A DNA stretch of 64,000 nucleotides from the NCBI RefSeq assembly GCF_030064165.1, contig NZ_CP125947.1, forward strand, positions 2,480,001 through 2,544,000. The letters are read 5' to 3'. The notes beneath the pieces were generated by a model. That model did no database searches. It had not been told where the DNA came from and saw only the letters and a list, made by a program, of their open reading frames with translations. Numbering within the stretch: position 1 is the stretch's first letter; every line of letters starts with the position of its first letter. The position numbers were made by a program, and so were the translations under genes. Positions 17,124-26,165 of this stretch are shown here, piece after piece. Origin of the DNA: Comamonas resistens (lineage in GTDB: Bacteria; Pseudomonadota; Gammaproteobacteria; Burkholderiales; Burkholderiaceae_C).

Positions 17124-17765
17124 TTATTCGTAATCAAAATCGGCTTGGTAATCGGCCGGGTTGATGCCTTCGGCACGCAGCGGCTCGACCAGGCGAAAGC
17201 GCGTGATCTTGGCCGATGCGGTGATATAGCCCTTGATGACCAGCTCGCGCGTGACCGGGCTTTGTGCTTCCTGGGCCAGCTGCTCGATCACCCGTGTGGT
17301 CTTGCGCCGCGCCAGCATGCGAAAGAGGGCCGGTACATGGGCCAGCAGGCGCTTGAGTAGGTCTTCGGCTTCGGCCAGCCATTGGCCCTGCTTGGGCAGA
17401 TCGGGCACAAAGCCCCATTCGTCCTCGGTCAGCGCGCGCCACAGGGTGATGGCGTGGCCGTCCGCATCGGTGACGCAGGCCATTTCTTCAAGCTGTGGCG
17501 TTTTCATGGGTGCATAGCGTGATGCCAGGCCGGCAGTCAGCAATGCTTGATAGGACTGCAGCACATCGCCAACCTGCAGCCGCAGTGCCACGGGCGCTTC
17601 AACGGCCTGCACCTGCAGCAGTCGCAAGCTGGCGCTGCCGGTATCGATGTCCACAAAGCCATCACCGCGCTGCACGGCGGCAAAGCCCATGACATCACAC
17701 CAGAGCGCAGAGCTGCGTTCCAGTTGAGTCACGGGCACAACAAGATGGCTGATTCCAAAAAACAT
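17124..17765 (-). CDS. VOC (glyoxalase-fold) protein with PCP_red-like C-terminal region
   Basis: 213 residues from the ATG at 17765 (MFFGISHLVVPVTQLERS). The first ~125 residues are a vicinal-oxygen-chelate domain (SHLVVPV... FVDIDTGSASLRLLQV... VTDADGHAITLW). The C-terminal ~75 residues (EAEDLLKRLLAHVPALFRM ... ARRKTTRVIEQLAQEA ... VTRELVIKGY) resemble the small helical PCP_red domain known from protochlorophyllide reductase subunits. That second match is by eye only. The enzymatic activity is unknown. The frame stays open upstream to 18050, but that part crosses a family 1 repeat and is not credible. Confidence 0.75.
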   Translation of the reverse strand: MFFGISHLVVPVTQLERSSALWCDVMGFAAVQRGDGFVDIDTGSASLRLLQVQAVEAPVALRLQVGDVLQSYQALLTAGLASRYAPMKTPQLEEMACVTDADGHAITLWRALTEDEWGFVPDLPKQGQWLAEAEDLLKRLLAHVPALFRMLARRKTTRVIEQLAQEAQSPVTRELVIKGYITASAKITRFRLVEPLRAEGINPADYQADFDYE

Positions 17766-17913
17766 AGCAGACTTCGCTGGGCTGACAAGGGCAGGAATGA
17801 TAAAGCGCCGTGATCGTAAGCAATCAGCCCGATTAGCTGTATATTTGTACAGTAATCTTGATTTAACCATTGAGATGGCATGTCTCAGTCGCCGGTAAAG
17901 TCTTTTTGGGAAT

Positions 17914-17968
17914 GAAAATTGATAGCGGCTAGCGCTTTGCAGTAAAGCGCTATGACTTGTTTTGGAGG
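17914..17968 (+). repeat. family 1 intergenic repeat with a clear hairpin
   Basis: aaaattgatagcggctagcgctttgcagtaaagcgctatgacttgttttgg. The inner part tagcgcttt-gcagt-aaagcgcta is a perfect 9-bp stem, the best view of the family's palindromic core. Confidence 0.75.
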
Positions 17969-18086
17969 AAATTCCTGTCTGCAACAGTGCGCTTGGGTCT
18001 GAATTTTGCGAATAACTGTATTTGTATACAGACTCTGAGTGAAAAAGCATTCAAACTGAATACTGCGGCTGCAGCGAGTTCTGAAC

Positions 18087-19007
18087 TCAGGCGTTGATCT
18101 GCGCCTGAAATGCCTGCATGCCTTGTACGCAATACTGCAAAAAACGGTTGGCGGCTGGCGACAGATGGCGTCCGGTACGGGTGACGAGCTGCATCTGCGC
18201 ATGCTCAAAAGCCGGATTGCTGACGGGAATGGCCTTGACCCGGCCCTGGGCCAGCTCGGCCACGACGGCGCAGCGCGGCAGCAGGGTCAGGCCCTGGCCG
18301 GTGCTGACAAAGCTGATGAGCACGCTGATGAGATTGCTGGTCAGTGCCGGAGACAGGCGAATCCGGTCCGCTTGCTCCGCGGCTTCCACCAACTGGCGTA
18401 TGCCGTAGACGCCCTGCAGCAGGGCGATGGGCCACTGCGTCAGCTCCTGCAGCGAAGTCTGGGACGCACCTGCCAGCGGGTGTTGAGGGTGAATGATGGC
18501 CTGCATGGGCTGGCTGGCCGACCCGCGCGCGGTGATATGGCTATCGGCAGGCGGGTAGTAGACAAGGCCGATTTCTGCTTCGTCCTCGCGCACGCGGCGC
18601 ATGATTTCGTTGGTGCCGTAGATTTCCAGCGCAATCGACACGCCAGGGTGCTGCTGGCGGAACTGGCGAATCGGCCCGTCAATCAGCTCCTGGGCAAAGC
18701 CTTCACCGCTGACCACGCTGATGCTGCCGCTGTGCAGCCCGCGCAGAGCATCCATCTTGGCCAGCATGTCATGGCGGTGAGCGATATGTTGGCGGTAGTA
18801 GTCGAGGATGAGCTGGCCTGCCTGGGTGGGCACCACGCCGCTGCGGTGGCGCTCCAGCAGGGCCACGCCCAGGGATTCTTCGAGCAGGGTGATCTGGCGG
18901 CTGACGGCCGAAGGCACGATGCCCAGCTTCTCTGCGGCTGCCCGCACCGAGCCGCAGCTGACGGCTTCATAGAGATAGTGGGCGCGGGAGTCCTGGTAGG
19001 CAGACAT
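18087..19007 (-). CDS. LysR-family transcriptional regulator
   Basis: 306 residues: HTH at about 10-65 (LYEAVSCGSVRAAAEKLGIVPSAVSRQITLLEESLGVALLERHRSG), then an effector domain with SGSISVVSGEGFAQELIDGPI. It is divergent from the DUF3100/M20 gene pair at 19209, with 201 bp between starts, and is the likely regulator of that pair. The C terminus FLQYCVQGMQAFQAQINA is intact. Confidence 0.9.
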   Translation of the reverse strand: MSAYQDSRAHYLYEAVSCGSVRAAAEKLGIVPSAVSRQITLLEESLGVALLERHRSGVVPTQAGQLILDYYRQHIAHRHDMLAKMDALRGLHSGSISVVSGEGFAQELIDGPIRQFRQQHPGVSIALEIYGTNEIMRRVREDEAEIGLVYYPPADSHITARGSASQPMQAIIHPQHPLAGASQTSLQELTQWPIALLQGVYGIRQLVEAAEQADRIRLSPALTSNLISVLISFVSTGQGLTLLPRCAVVAELAQGRVKAIPVSNPAFEHAQMQLVTRTGRHLSPAANRFLQYCVQGMQAFQAQINA

Positions 19008-19208
19008 GGAAAGAAGTATTCAAGCTGAAGCGCGATTTTGTCTCTGAAGTGTGCACTTTTTTAGAACAGAAAACATCAAGTCATGAAATAAACGCATTGA
19101 TATATTCGTCAGCCGTATCAGGTGTATGGCTGAGGCCCTTCCCAGCTCTTTTGCATCTGAGGAGTGAATGCTTTTCTGCGGTGCGCTGCGGAGATGAAAA
19201 GGATGTCC

Positions 19209-20561
19209 ATGAGTACAGAGATGCGGCCCGCTACACCGGGGCTGGAGATGCGCAACATGCTGCAGATTTTTGCGCTGGCGCTGGTGATTTCGGCCTTGTC
19301 CGAATGGCTGGGCCCTTTGCCCATTGAGCTGGGGGTGGGCAAGGTGGTGCTTCTGCCCATGATCTGGGCGCTGCTCATCGGTCTGGTGCTGGGCCTGTGC
19401 GCCAAGCGCATGCCAGCGCCGCTCAAGCTCAGCTTGCACAGCCAGCATCTGGCCGCTGCCGTTCTCTCGTTCGCCCTGTTCCTCTTCATTGCCAAGCTGG
19501 GCCTGCTGGTGGGCGGTTCGCTGCCGCAACTGGCCGAGGTGGGCGGCGGTCTGGCATTGCAGGAGCTGGGTAATCTGGTGGGCTGCGTGGCCCTGGGCAT
19601 GCCGGTGGCGCTGCTGCTGGGCATCAAGCGCGAAGCCATTGGCGCGACGTTTTCCATCGGGCGCGAACCTGGCCTGGCCATCATCGGCGAGCGCTTCGGC
19701 ATGGATTCGCCCGAAGGCCGGGGTGTGCTGGCCGAATACATCACCGGCACGCTGGTGGGCGCGATCTTTATCTCGTTGCTGGCCGGTTTTGTCTCCAGCC
19801 TCAATATCTTTCACCCGCTGGCGCTGGGCCTGGGCGCAGGCGTGGGTTCGGGCTCGATGACGGCCGCTGCCGTGGGTGCGATTGCGGCCCAGCATCCCGA
19901 AATGGCCGACAAGATCGCCACGTTTGCCGCGGCCGCCAATCTGATTGCGTTGACGGTGGGCACCTATCTGACGCTGTTTGTCTCGCTGCCCCTGGCCATG
20001 CGCGCCTACCGCTTCCTGGAACCCATTCTGGGGCGAACAAGCAAGGCCGTGGCCTCCGTACAAGCCGACAAGACTGCCGATGCAGCCAAGGCCGAAGCGG
20101 AAGAGCTTGTTCATCCACCCGTGCTGAGCCTGCCCATGCGCCTGCTGTGCTGGGTCTGGGTGGGTCTGATGGTGCTGATCGGCAACCGCATTGGTCATGG
20201 CGTGCCCATGCTGGAAGCGCTGCCCGGCGTGCTGCTGATCATTGTGGCCGTGCTGATCGGCGACCTGATCTATATGGGCACGCGACGCATGCTGCCGGCC
20301 GTTTGCTGGATTTCGTTCATTGCCATGGCCATGACCTTCCCCCACACGCCTTACGCCGCCGAAGTGGCTGCACTGACGGGCAAGGTCAACTTCCTGGCCA
20401 TGATCACGCCCATGCTGACCTTTGCCGGTCTGTCGCTGGCCAAGGACATCCCCGCTTTCCGCCGCCTGGGCTGGCGCATCGTCGTGGTGTCGCTGATGGC
20501 CAATGCCGGCGTGTTTCTGGCGGCGACCATGATTTCGCAGACTTTTGTTCACACTCTTTGA
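19209..20561 (+). CDS. DUF3100 family membrane protein, putative carrier
   Basis: About 450 residues, strongly hydrophobic, roughly 10-12 membrane segments. Motifs remembered for DUF3100 include EYITGTLVGAIFISLLAG and GLGAGVGSGSMTAAAVGAIA. I chose the ATG at 19209 because aaaagg ends 6 nt before it; in-frame starts at 19164 (GTG), 19194 and 19203 are possible. The M20 amidohydrolase gene starts 15 nt after its stop, so a carrier plus hydrolase unit for N-acyl amino acids is likely. Substrate not shown. Confidence 0.75.
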   Translation: MSTEMRPATPGLEMRNMLQIFALALVISALSEWLGPLPIELGVGKVVLLPMIWALLIGLVLGLCAKRMPAPLKLSLHSQHLAAAVLSFALFLFIAKLGLLVGGSLPQLAEVGGGLALQELGNLVGCVALGMPVALLLGIKREAIGATFSIGREPGLAIIGERFGMDSPEGRGVLAEYITGTLVGAIFISLLAGFVSSLNIFHPLALGLGAGVGSGSMTAAAVGAIAAQHPEMADKIATFAAAANLIALTVGTYLTLFVSLPLAMRAYRFLEPILGRTSKAVASVQADKTADAAKAEAEELVHPPVLSLPMRLLCWVWVGLMVLIGNRIGHGVPMLEALPGVLLIIVAVLIGDLIYMGTRRMLPAVCWISFIAMAMTFPHTPYAAEVAALTGKVNFLAMITPMLTFAGLSLAKDIPAFRRLGWRIVVVSLMANAGVFLAATMISQTFVHTL

Positions 20562-20576
20562 TGGGGGCGGCCTTCC

Positions 20577-21752
20577 ATGTTGAACACCATCCAATGGCCG
20601 GGCCAGCAAGAGCTGCAAGCCTGGCGCCATGATTTTCACCGCCACCCCGAAACCGCGTTTCAGGAACACCGCACCAGCGCCCGCGTGGTGGAGTTGCTGA
20701 GCAGCTTTGGCCTGGAGGTTCACACCGGCCTGGCCGGCACCGGCGTGGTTGCCGTGCTCAAGGGCAATATGGGCGAAGGCCCCAGCATCGGGCTGCGCGC
20801 CGATATGGACGCGCTGCATGTGACCGAGCTCAACACCTGCGAGCATGCATCGCAGAATGCCGGGCGCATGCACGCCTGCGGTCACGACGGCCATACCAGC
20901 ATGCTGCTGGGCGCGGCCAAGACGCTGGCCGCCCACCCCGATTTCAAGGGCACGGTGCATTTCATCTTCCAGCCCGCCGAAGAAAACGAAGGCGGCGCAC
21001 GCGCCATGATCGAGGACGGTCTGTTCGAGCGCTTTCCCATGGATGCCGTCTACAGCATGCACAACTGGCCCGGCCTGCCCGTAGGCACGGCAGCGGTGCA
21101 CGGCACGGCGGTGATGGCGGCTTTCGATATCTTCGATCTGACACTCAGCGGCAAGGGCTGCCATGGCGCCATGCCGCATCTGGGCAAGGACACTCTGCTG
21201 GCTGCCTGCCAACTGGTGACCCAGTTGCCCGCGCTGATCGCGCGGGAGCAGGAGGTGCACAAGCCTGCCGTGCTCAGCATCACCAGCTTCAACGCAGGCG
21301 ATACCTACAACGTGCTGCCCGAGCAGGTCAAGCTGCGCGGCACTGTGCGCTGCTTTGACATGGCGCAGCGTGCCAGGATCGAGCAGCGTCTGCGCGACGC
21401 CATTAACGCCACCTGCATGTTGCACGGCCTGGAGTCTCATCTGGACTACCGCGTCAGCTACCCGGCCACCATCAACGATCCCCAGCACGCCGAAGTCTGT
21501 GCCGAGGTGTTGAGCCAGGTGCTGGGCGAGGGCAAGGTGCAGCGCGACCTCAAGCCCAGCATGGCCTCGGAAGACTTTTCCTTCATGGCCCAGCAATGCC
21601 CCGGTGTCTATATCTGGCTGGGCAATGGCGAAGACAGCGCTTCGCTGCACAACCCCAAGTACGACTTCAACGACGCCAATCTGCCGCTGGGCGTGCGTTA
21701 CTGGGTGGAGCTGGTCGGGGCGCTGCTGCGCGATGGCAGGCTGCCAAGCTGA
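20577..21752 (+). CDS. M20 family amidohydrolase (hippurate hydrolase / N-acyl-amino-acid deacylase)
   Basis: 391 residues, two-metal amidohydrolase. Metal ligands are seen in MHACGHDGHTSMLLGAAK (about 98-115) and FQPAEENEGGARAM (about 129-142), and the dimerisation domain begins with the MHNWP and GKGCHGAMPH segments. The family removes acyl groups from N-acyl amino acids, for example hippurate to benzoate and glycine. Co-transcribed with the DUF3100 carrier gene and followed by a strong terminator. Confidence 0.9.
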   Translation: MLNTIQWPGQQELQAWRHDFHRHPETAFQEHRTSARVVELLSSFGLEVHTGLAGTGVVAVLKGNMGEGPSIGLRADMDALHVTELNTCEHASQNAGRMHACGHDGHTSMLLGAAKTLAAHPDFKGTVHFIFQPAEENEGGARAMIEDGLFERFPMDAVYSMHNWPGLPVGTAAVHGTAVMAAFDIFDLTLSGKGCHGAMPHLGKDTLLAACQLVTQLPALIAREQEVHKPAVLSITSFNAGDTYNVLPEQVKLRGTVRCFDMAQRARIEQRLRDAINATCMLHGLESHLDYRVSYPATINDPQHAEVCAEVLSQVLGEGKVQRDLKPSMASEDFSFMAQQCPGVYIWLGNGEDSASLHNPKYDFNDANLPLGVRYWVELVGALLRDGRLPS

Positions 21753-21778
21753 AGCTTCAGGCGATATGTTTGACGACG

Positions 21779-21808
21779 AATGCCGGGTTCATGCCCGGCA
21801 TTTTTTTG
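21779..21808 (+). terminator. terminator after the M20 gene
   Basis: aatgccggg-ttcatg-cccggcatttttttg, a 9-bp stem plus T-run. Confidence 0.9.
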
Positions 21809-21831
21809 TATTCGCTATCTTGGGAACTCAT

Positions 21832-21886
21832 CTGTTGATAGCTGTAAACGCAGTACTGGTATGGGTTTGCATTGGTTTTGAAACTA
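21832..21886 (+). repeat. family 1 intergenic repeat (diverged)
   Basis: ctgttgatagctgtaaacgcagtactggtatgggtttgcattggttttgaaac. Confidence 0.5.
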
Positions 21887-22263
21887 ATTGTGTTTTGACC
21901 CAGGCGGCTGCTGAACGGGCAGATTTCTTTCGCTATGAATCCCGGAGCTTTCAATCTGCCAGACTTCTGCCAGCGTTCGGCGGGGATGGGCAAGCTCCCG
22001 GTCCTATGATGTCAACAGCGCTTCCGGCAGTGAACCTGCTTGTTGCGTGCATGGGGCGGCGGCCATGACTACAGCGTGATACATGGGCCGACCACCGATC
22101 GCAGGTGTTGCACCGGGTATTCAGACGCCGACGTTCAATGCGCAGATTGCGCTGTCTGCGGGCCCATCTTCTTGTGGCGCATGCCACTGTCGCAACACAG
22201 CCTGCTGCAAGCTGGGCCATGGCTTTACGTTTTCGCCCGGCATCGAGACAGGAAAGGGCGTCG
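21887..22263. other. intergenic region upstream of the antiporter-like gene
   Basis: About 375 bp. The frame of the next gene is open from 22105, but with Arg/Cys-rich, non-conserved-looking sequence, so I treat it as leader. No RNA gene or operator recognised. Confidence 0.35.
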
Positions 22264-23520
22264 ATGTTGCCTGCATCGCAAACGATTCTGAACTGGTGTG
22301 TGCTGGTTTCGGCCGCGGCCTTGCTGGGTCACCTGGTGCACCGGATTTCAGGTTTCCCGCGCATTCTGGGCTATACGGTGGCAGGGCTTACTGCCGGCTG
22401 GGTTAGCCAGTTCATGGGCTGGACAGATCTGCCCTGGCCGCTGCAGGGCGGCACGGTGCTGATGCTGGAGCTGGCCGTGGGCACCAGCATGATGCTGGCG
22501 GCATCCCAGGTATCGCTGCACTGGTTGCGGCGCCAGCCCTGGCTGCTGTTGCAAAGCCTGGGGGAGTCGCTGGCGGCGCTGGGTCTGACCACGGCCGTCT
22601 TGTTGGCGCTGGACTGTAGCTGGACGGTGTCGGTCGCTGTAGGCGTGGTGGCCATGGCCGCATCGCCCGCCGTGCTGCTGCGCATTGCCAACGATCTGAA
22701 TGCGCGCGGTGCAGTGACGGATCGCAGCCTGCTGCTGGCGACGCTGAGCACCTCACTGGCGCTACTTGCCGCACTGGTGCTGATGCAGCTGTTCACGCCG
22801 GATGCGCAAGGCGGTCTGCGGTTTTCTGCAGCGGGACTGATTCCCTGGGTACGTAGTTTGCTGCTGAGCGTGCTGTGGGCGGTGTTGCTGACGGCCTCGT
22901 TCTGGCCGGTGCTGCGCTGGCGTTCTTCGCGCAGCGACTCGGCCGCCCTTTATCTGCTGGCGGCGCTGATGGCCACTTGCCTGCTGGCCGCCCGCTTTGG
23001 CGGTTCTGCCGCGTTGGCATTTGTTGCGACGGGGCTGCTGCTGCGCAATCTCAGCGCCATGCCTTTGCTGTGGCCGATGGCATTTCAGTCGGTCAACACC
23101 ATGCTCAACCTTCTGATGTTTGTGCTGGTGGCCAGTATGGTGTCGCAGGTCACGTTCTCTTTTGCTCTGGTTTCCATAGTGGCTAGCGTAATATTGGCAA
23201 GGGGTATCGCTAAATTCGGCATGATCTTGCTGCTGGGCCATGGCACGGGCATTGGCTGGCGCAGGCAGTGGCCCGTAGCTTGCGGCCAGCTGCCGCTGTC
23301 GGGTGTGGCGCTGCTGGTGGTGTCTGCACTGGCCTTGCGCTGGGGAGGTGTACATGCCGCCAGCGCTTTGCAACTGGCATCGATTGCGTTGCCCATGATT
23401 GTGGTGTGCGAGCTCCTGGGAGTCTTGCTGGCATCGACCGCGTTGTGGCGCTGCGGCGATGCCCATCGCGGCATTGGCCGCGCCGCTTTGCTCAGAGGGG
23501 AGAAGCGCCATGACACTTGA
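22264..23520 (+). CDS. multi-pass membrane protein, cation:proton antiporter-like
   Basis: 418 residues with about 11-12 hydrophobic segments. [23 protein letters not shown] at the start and the [11 protein letters not shown] region resemble the core of the CPA2/KefB-type exchangers, but no TrkA-N domain follows. The ATG at 22264 has ggaaagg 5-10 nt upstream. Its last 11 nt overlap the next gene. Ions transported are unknown. Confidence 0.7.
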   Translation: MLPASQTILNWCVLVSAAALLGHLVHRISGFPRILGYTVAGLTAGWVSQFMGWTDLPWPLQGGTVLMLELAVGTSMMLAASQVSLHWLRRQPWLLLQSLGESLAALGLTTAVLLALDCSWTVSVAVGVVAMAASPAVLLRIANDLNARGAVTDRSLLLATLSTSLALLAALVLMQLFTPDAQGGLRFSAAGLIPWVRSLLLSVLWAVLLTASFWPVLRWRSSRSDSAALYLLAALMATCLLAARFGGSAALAFVATGLLLRNLSAMPLLWPMAFQSVNTMLNLLMFVLVASMVSQVTFSFALVSIVASVILARGIAKFGMILLLGHGTGIGWRRQWPVACGQLPLSGVALLVVSALALRWGGVHAASALQLASIALPMIVVCELLGVLLASTALWRCGDAHRGIGRAALLRGEKRHDT

Positions 23521-24631
23521 AGCATTCCAACCGTCGGCGGCTTTGACGCTGGGCGTGGAGCTGGAGCTGCAACTGCTCAGCACCCATGACTACGATATGA
23601 CGCCTTATGCGCCCGATATGCTGGCGCTGCTGAAGAATGTCGCCGTACCCGGGGCCATCGTGCCCGAAGTCACGGCCAGCATGATCGAGATCTCGACCGG
23701 TATCTGCCAGGATGCACAGGACGCCTGGCGGCAACTGGCGCTGACGCGCGACGCACTGGTCAAGGCGGCGGACCGGCTCAATATCGCGGTGGCCGGCGGT
23801 GGCACTCACCCGTTTCAGCAATGGCACCAGCAGCGCATCTATGACAAGCCGCGTTTCAAGGAGTTGACGGCGCTGTACGGCTATCTGACCAAGCAGTTCA
23901 CCATTTTTGGCCAGCATGTACATATCGGTTGCCCCGACGCGGATGCCGCGCTGCTGATGCTGCACCGGCTGTCGCGCTATATCCCGCATTTCATCGCGCT
24001 GTCGGCCTCCAGCCCCTTTGTGCAGGGGCAGGACACGGCCTTTGACTCGGCCCGCCTGAATTCGGTATTTGCCTTTCCACTCTCGGGCCGTGCGCCGTTT
24101 GCGCTGCACTGGGAAGACTTCGAGCGCTACTTCGACAAGATGGCAGCCACGGGCGTGATCCACAGCATGAAGGACTTTTACTGGGATATCAGGCCCAAGC
24201 CCGAATTTGGCACGGTGGAAGTGCGGGTCTTCGACACGCCGCTGTCCATAGAGCGCGCCGCGCAACTGGCCGCCTATGTGCAGGCGCTGGGTGCCTGGTT
24301 CCTCAATGACCGCCCGTTCGAGCCCCGGGAGGACGACTATCTGGTCTATACCTACAACCGTTTTCAGGCCTGCCGTTTTGGGCTGGATGGCAGCTATGTG
24401 GATCCGGCCAGCAGTGAAGCATTTTCGCTGCGCAGCCATATAGAGCAGACCCTGGCCCAGGTCATGCCGCATGCAGGGCCAGAAGGCAAGGAGGCCTTGC
24501 AGCAACTGGCGCGGCTGTTGAAAAGCGAAGAGGGCAACGATGCCAGCTGGTTGCGCGCGCGCTATGGCGAGGTGCAGCAACTGCCCGAGGTTGTGCGCCA
24601 GGCCGCGCTGCGTTTTGGCGCAAGAGCATGA
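23510..24631 (+). CDS. YbdK-type carboxylate-amine ligase (GCS2 family)
   Basis: 373 residues, the usual length of the family. Glutamate-cysteine ligase-like fold: [19 protein letters not shown] at the start (Glu residues for metal/ATP), [23 protein letters not shown] and [11 protein letters not shown]. Later come a [24 protein letters not shown] motif and the [17 protein letters not shown] ending. E. coli YbdK has weak glutamate-cysteine ligase activity; the natural substrate is unknown. Start 23510 lies inside the end of the membrane-protein gene (11-nt overlap), so the two are coupled. Confidence 0.9.
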   Translation: MTLEAFQPSAALTLGVELELQLLSTHDYDMTPYAPDMLALLKNVAVPGAIVPEVTASMIEISTGICQDAQDAWRQLALTRDALVKAADRLNIAVAGGGTHPFQQWHQQRIYDKPRFKELTALYGYLTKQFTIFGQHVHIGCPDADAALLMLHRLSRYIPHFIALSASSPFVQGQDTAFDSARLNSVFAFPLSGRAPFALHWEDFERYFDKMAATGVIHSMKDFYWDIRPKPEFGTVEVRVFDTPLSIERAAQLAAYVQALGAWFLNDRPFEPREDDYLVYTYNRFQACRFGLDGSYVDPASSEAFSLRSHIEQTLAQVMPHAGPEGKEALQQLARLLKSEEGNDASWLRARYGEVQQLPEVVRQAALRFGARA

Positions 24632-24685
24632 TTCAAACCGGCCGCCAGCCCTTTTTCATCAAGCGCTGGCAGCTATGGTTTTGAT
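24631..24685 (-). repeat. family 1 intergenic repeat
   Basis: Minus strand: atcaaaaccatagctgccagcgcttgatgaaaaagggctggcggccgg, directly between the ligase and DUF2322 stop codons. Confidence 0.6.
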
Positions 24686-25017
24686 CAGGAGGCGGAGGTC
24701 TCCGGCTTGGCAACGATCGTCACTGTATAGCCTTGGCCGCTCGCGATGACCTCCAGCAGACGGTCGATATTGGGGTGAGAGCCAGGGTGGGTCTTGGCAT
24801 CCGCCGTGTGTTCGGCAAACAGCACAAGCCCTTCTTCGGCGGCTTTTGCATCGATACGGCCATGCTTTGCATACAGCGCGTGATAGAGGGTCAAGGAGCC
24901 AATCTTGCCTGGCGCATTGGGAATCGTTGCGGCCAGTTGTCCCTGATCGTCGAAAAGCTGCAGCTCGGCGATATGGGCGATGGAAGGAAGTTGCTGGAGA
25001 TTGTCTGCAAAGGCCAT
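24685..25017 (-). CDS. DUF2322 family protein
   Basis: 110 residues. Start ATG 25017 gives MAFADNLQQLPSIAHIAELQLFD. The pattern LYHALYAKHG ... AAEEGLVLFAEHTADAKTHPGSHPNIDRLLEVI agrees with DUF2322 as I recall it. Function unknown. The frame extends upstream into a family 2 element, which I exclude. Confidence 0.75.
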   Translation of the reverse strand: MAFADNLQQLPSIAHIAELQLFDDQGQLAATIPNAPGKIGSLTLYHALYAKHGRIDAKAAEEGLVLFAEHTADAKTHPGSHPNIDRLLEVIASGQGYTVTIVAKPETSAS

Positions 25018-25084
25018 GGTGTGTGGGTGATGCGGCGAGGGCATCACGGTTGCGATGGTGATTGAAAGCTGAGGCTTGCTATTA

Positions 25085-25177
25085 GGACTTATGCAAACAA
25101 GCCGGGCCGCCGTGGCGGATGCACAAGGAACATGCCCATAGGGCAAACATCTTGCCTGAACCTTATTTGCGTAAGTC
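25085..25177. repeat. family 2 MITE-like element, copy 1
   Basis: Begins ggacttatgcaaacaagcc and ends tatttgcgtaagtc, inverted ends of about 13 bp. The interior has gatgcacaaggaacatgccc. It lies 67 nt upstream of the DUF2322 start. Confidence 0.75.
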
Positions 25178-25268
25178 GTGACTATTTTGGGGCGGAAATA
25201 TTGCGCAGGAGCCGCTGCTTTGTTTTTGCTTCCAACCAGGCTGGCATTTTTCTTCGATTTCGCGCCAC

Positions 25269-26042
25269 TCAGGCTTCTGCTGCTTGTGCTTCAAGCGGCG
25301 AGCTGTACTGCTGCAGGTTTTTCAGTGCCGCCTGCATCCGGGTCAGATGCACGGCGTACTCGGGCAGCTCGGCAATCTCCTGCATTTCGCGCTGCATGCT
25401 GGTCTGCACCTGCTCCGAGAAATGCTGCCATTGAGGTGGACTCATCAGTGCCAGGGCATTTTGCAGCAGGTCGCCTTGAGCGGCATGGGCCAGCGAGAGC
25501 TTGCGCACCACATTCAGGGCAAAGGGCGGGCACAGCAGGATCTGCATTGCCGTAGAGCGCGCCAGGGCGCGCGGGCTGTGGCCTAGCCGGCCGTGGCGCA
25601 GCGTCAGCAGGCCAAGGCCTGCGGTGCACAGATAGATCAAGCCCAGGCTTGCGAGCTGGGCCAGCTCCGAATGCAGCACTAGCAGCGAAAGCGGTAGGGC
25701 GATAAACAGTAGCGCCGCCAGCAGATACAGCGGCAGCGCAAAGACCTTGAAGCTGGCTGCATGCGTATCGAGGGGCGTGCTCAGGGGCGCGCTTTCCGAC
25801 AGCTCGATCCGGGTTGCATCCCAGTGCAGCCTGTACAGCGGCTGATGCGGCAGCAGGATGGGCGGCCACAACAGCCAGTTCTGGCGCAGCTCGAAGCCCC
25901 GGTTGGCCAGCATGCCCGCCCAGCCGCGACGCTTGGGACGCAGCAGACCTTCTTCGGGTTTGAGCAGCAGGGCTGCGTCATACAGATAGAACAGGCAGAT
26001 GGCCAGAACGATCTGCACCTGGATGCTGATGGAGAAATACAA
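25269..26042 (-). CDS. hypothetical membrane protein
   Basis: 257 residues from a TTG at 26042. One N-terminal membrane segment (VQIVLAICLFYLYDAALLL), then a pair at about 100-150 (ALPLYLLAALLFIALPLSLLV, LASLGLIYLCTAGLGLL). The C-terminal half is soluble and helical (QHFSEQVQTSMQREMQEIAEL). I do not recognise it. The start is uncertain because the leader has a poor ribosome-binding site. Confidence 0.65.
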   Translation of the reverse strand: MYFSISIQVQIVLAICLFYLYDAALLLKPEEGLLRPKRRGWAGMLANRGFELRQNWLLWPPILLPHQPLYRLHWDATRIELSESAPLSTPLDTHAASFKVFALPLYLLAALLFIALPLSLLVLHSELAQLASLGLIYLCTAGLGLLTLRHGRLGHSPRALARSTAMQILLCPPFALNVVRKLSLAHAAQGDLLQNALALMSPPQWQHFSEQVQTSMQREMQEIAELPEYAVHLTRMQAALKNLQQYSSPLEAQAAEA

Positions 26043-26065
26043 AGTGGAAGCTGCTTTCGGCCTGA

Positions 26066-26101
26066 AATGACAAACCCCGCGATCTTAGCGATGCGCGGGG
26101 C
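26066..26101 (-). terminator. terminator of the DUF2167 gene
   Basis: On the minus strand: ccccgcg, 12-nt loop, cgcgggg, then tttgtcattt. Confidence 0.7.
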
Positions 26102-26165
26102 CGTTATGGAGAGACAGCTGGAATGAGCGGCCGCCCGGCCGTCATTCAGAGATGCTCATGGCTGC

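Noticed and set aside
15870..17360. 496-codon plus-strand open frame
   Set aside because: Shadow of the MoxR ATPase and VOC genes on the other strand.
19020..21650. 876-codon open frame on the minus strand
   Set aside because: It is antisense to the DUF3100 and M20 genes, which have clear family motifs. The His/Gln-rich translation is typical of the complement of GC-rich genes.
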